Assembly: GCF_905220415.1 (NCBI RefSeq)
Contig: NC_059553.1
Coordinates: 5,356,501 to 5,420,500, forward strand
Direction: 5' to 3'
DNA length: 64,000 nt
Source of the DNA: Colias croceus
Lineage: Eukaryota; Arthropoda; Insecta; Lepidoptera; Pieridae
Shown here: positions 62,001 through 64,000 of the stretch, one piece after another
How positions within the stretch are numbered: position 1 is the first letter of the stretch
Layout of the letters: every line of letters starts with the position of its first letter
Position numbers and translations under genes: made by a program
The notes under the pieces: model-generated
What the model was told of the DNA's origin: nothing
The model's database searches: none
The model's input: only the letters and a program-made list of their open reading frames with translations

Positions 62001-64000
62001 ACGGGTCAAACTTGGCGTTTTTATATTTTCATCTTTGACTTGTTAGTTATTTTTTCATTTGAACAATTTGCTTGAATGAAACGTAAATTTAGAGCTTTTG
62101 GATCAATAACCGTGTACTAGTATCAATTATGTTATTTTATGTAGATCAACAGAAATGTGTTTGTAATTTTTAAGGTTCTATTAAATATATATAAGCATAA
62201 TATCCTGTCTGTTAGTATAACGTGCTGTCGTACGTAAGTTAAATAGGCACTTTGTATAATTAAAAACAAATATTTTAAAAGCATCTATATTCAATAAACG
62301 CCGCCGCCAAAATGATCTGACAGCAATTTTACAGCGGGTGTGTACAGAATATTAACAATAAAATCGAAATTACGCGTATCGCATATAAACAAAATATTTT
62401 AACGTACCTATTATCAGGTGATTTATGTTTTTTCAATGGAATGTTTCCATTCAAAAGAAATGAGACGTAGTAAAATATGAGAACAAAGCAATCAGTGGTT
62501 TTGGATATATGCCAGGTTCTTAAAACCTGGAGTAATCATTGAAGACCGTCATTCATGTAGGTACCATGTAATAATCATAGCAAAAAATGGTTTACCGTTT
62601 GTTTATGTTGAAAACTAGTACGCTATGTGTATGTTTATTAGACAACGGATTTTCTGGGATTTTTTTACATGATTTACACGTTGTTTTGTTTCGAATATGG
62701 GTAAAGAAGGATTATAATGTCAAGGTTTACACATCCATAAATTGTGAAAGAAACAAAGTGTCTAACCGTCTCGGACTTTAAACTTTTATATTTATTGCAA
62801 CTATCATGTCTTTCATTTTGTTTGTGAACTAAACCGCAAACGAAATTTTTTATAGAATTTTTTATGTGTTTTATCTATGAACATATAATTTTTATAGTTT
62901 TCACTTCTCTTTTATTATTATCATTCGTAAAAGCTTTCCGGGGACATTTTTGGCTCACTTAAGCTCTAAGATGTGTAGATTATATAAAAACAGACTACTG
63001 AAATGTGAAAAGTTTTTTTTTTATCATTTACTGTTTTTATTAAATACATACATGTTTGTGGGTTGACAGACGGCTTTTTATATATAGCTGATCATAACCA
63101 AACTATGTATTAAATAAAAAAGAAAATGAAGATCCAGCCTATTACGCCAGTTCAACTAACCATTTTTATTTATACAGCACAATCATGAGATATAAAATGC
63201 GTTTAAAATGCTCACGGAAAATTGATACAGTATGAATATGTCATGTATGTATCACTCAGATATATGAGATGCGTTCAAAAACCGCATCCCACATACATAA
63301 TCTAATTAATAATTAAATCGTATTACATGTGACGATAATTGAAATCGATCGTGCATTCAATTTACGGTAAATAGTATTAAACATCTCGATACATATTTTT
63401 TTAATTAAGAATTATTAATTCTTGTCAACATAATTTAATGGAAATGCAATATTGACTTCAATTAAAGTTATAATATATTATTTTAGATTTATTTTATCTT
63501 TTATGTGTCTGTCTATAGCATCGGTCCCTAAGTAACTGTGATTTTTAAACAGATAGATAAATATACCTTTATTATGCAGAAATGTATGTGCAACTAGTGT
63601 CAATATGTAAGCATCTCAGCTAACTTTGCTTCTATTACAAAAAAAATTGTTTAAGACATATTATTATAATTATTTATATATTTTTTGTAGTTTAATGTAG
63701 CCGTTATAAACTAGTGTAACATTCAAAATATTTGGAACAGAAATTGACTTTCTCATAGTTGTCGGTTTAAGAATTTTGCAAGTATTTTTGCCCGCAAGGT
63801 GATAATACTACCTACACTCTAATTTCATAAGCTAAGGCTTATCGACATGACGGTTACCACTAAAAATAAATCCGTGACGCAAAATACAAGGCAGTTCCTT
63901 AATAAAACTGAAATCAATTTACCGGTCTATTTGAAGATGATATAAAAGTTATTTTAAAATCGGTATTAAATTTGTTTGCTCAACTACGACTCGACCTTGT

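Larger units (their letters stand above)
43302..64000 (+). other. sixth intron of the ADAMTS-like gene, open at the window edge
   Basis: It starts with gtaagt after AAG. No further exon of this gene could be found. It holds repeats at 44.5 kb, 48.1 kb, 49.0 kb and 55.5 kb, hairpins, and a CpG-rich promoter-like island at 58.76-59.02 kb. The stretches between these are AT-rich with no supported gene. If the gene ended by alternative splicing before this point, part of this would be intergenic. Confidence 0.65.

Noticed and set aside
62509..62531. Small hairpin ccaggtt / aacctgg
   Set aside because: Too short and without context.
1..64000. CRISPR arrays, operons, bacterial ribosome binding sites, phage or plasmid features
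   Set aside because: None seen; introns, splice sites and repeat types are those of an insect nuclear genome.

Overview
This window looks like an AT-rich lepidopteran (moth or butterfly) nuclear sequence. The grounds are long introns, interspersed repeats whose ends read like the common 'gcgggcgaagccgcgg...ctagt' elements of Lepidoptera, short inverted-repeat transposon remnants, and (GTCT)n and (TTTA)n tracts beside repeat ends. There are no prokaryotic features. I assign the order from the repeats; I cannot name the species.

One multi-exon gene on the + strand dominates the window. I assembled six exons with exact GT/AG junctions and consistent phases: 4735-4922 (5' UTR plus start), 30056-30119, 32875-33014, 41377-41503, 41937-42039 and 43171-43301. 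Together they encode the first 200 residues of a secreted ADAMTS-like protein (ADAMTSL4/THSD4 type, or a close relative such as papilin). The order is signal peptide, short linker, one thrombospondin type-1 repeat split by a very basic insert, then the start of the cysteine-rich module. There is no room for a propeptide or protease domain. The gene runs off the right edge and probably has a non-coding first exon upstream.

Layout: 1-4734 is upstream or 5'-UTR intron with two repeats, one of which stops about 28 bases before the first acceptor. 4923-30055 is a 25 kb first coding intron. It holds repeats and two intact, intronless minus-strand reading frames with promoter-like signals: 98 codons at 20284-20580 and 109 codons at 27812-28141. 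I recognise neither, and they are the best candidates for undescribed genes. 33015-41376 is a repeat-rich intron. 41504-43170 carries a hairpin with 9-base flanking direct repeats and a tandem duplication. 43302-64000 is the open-ended sixth intron, mostly featureless, with several mobile-element remnants and one CpG-rich promoter-like island near 58.76-59.02 kb.

Only the ADAMTS-like gene can be given a function: extracellular-matrix glycoprotein. The nested frames lie antisense to it and would be transcribed from their own promoters. Most other open frames in the window are chance frames or lie in repeats.
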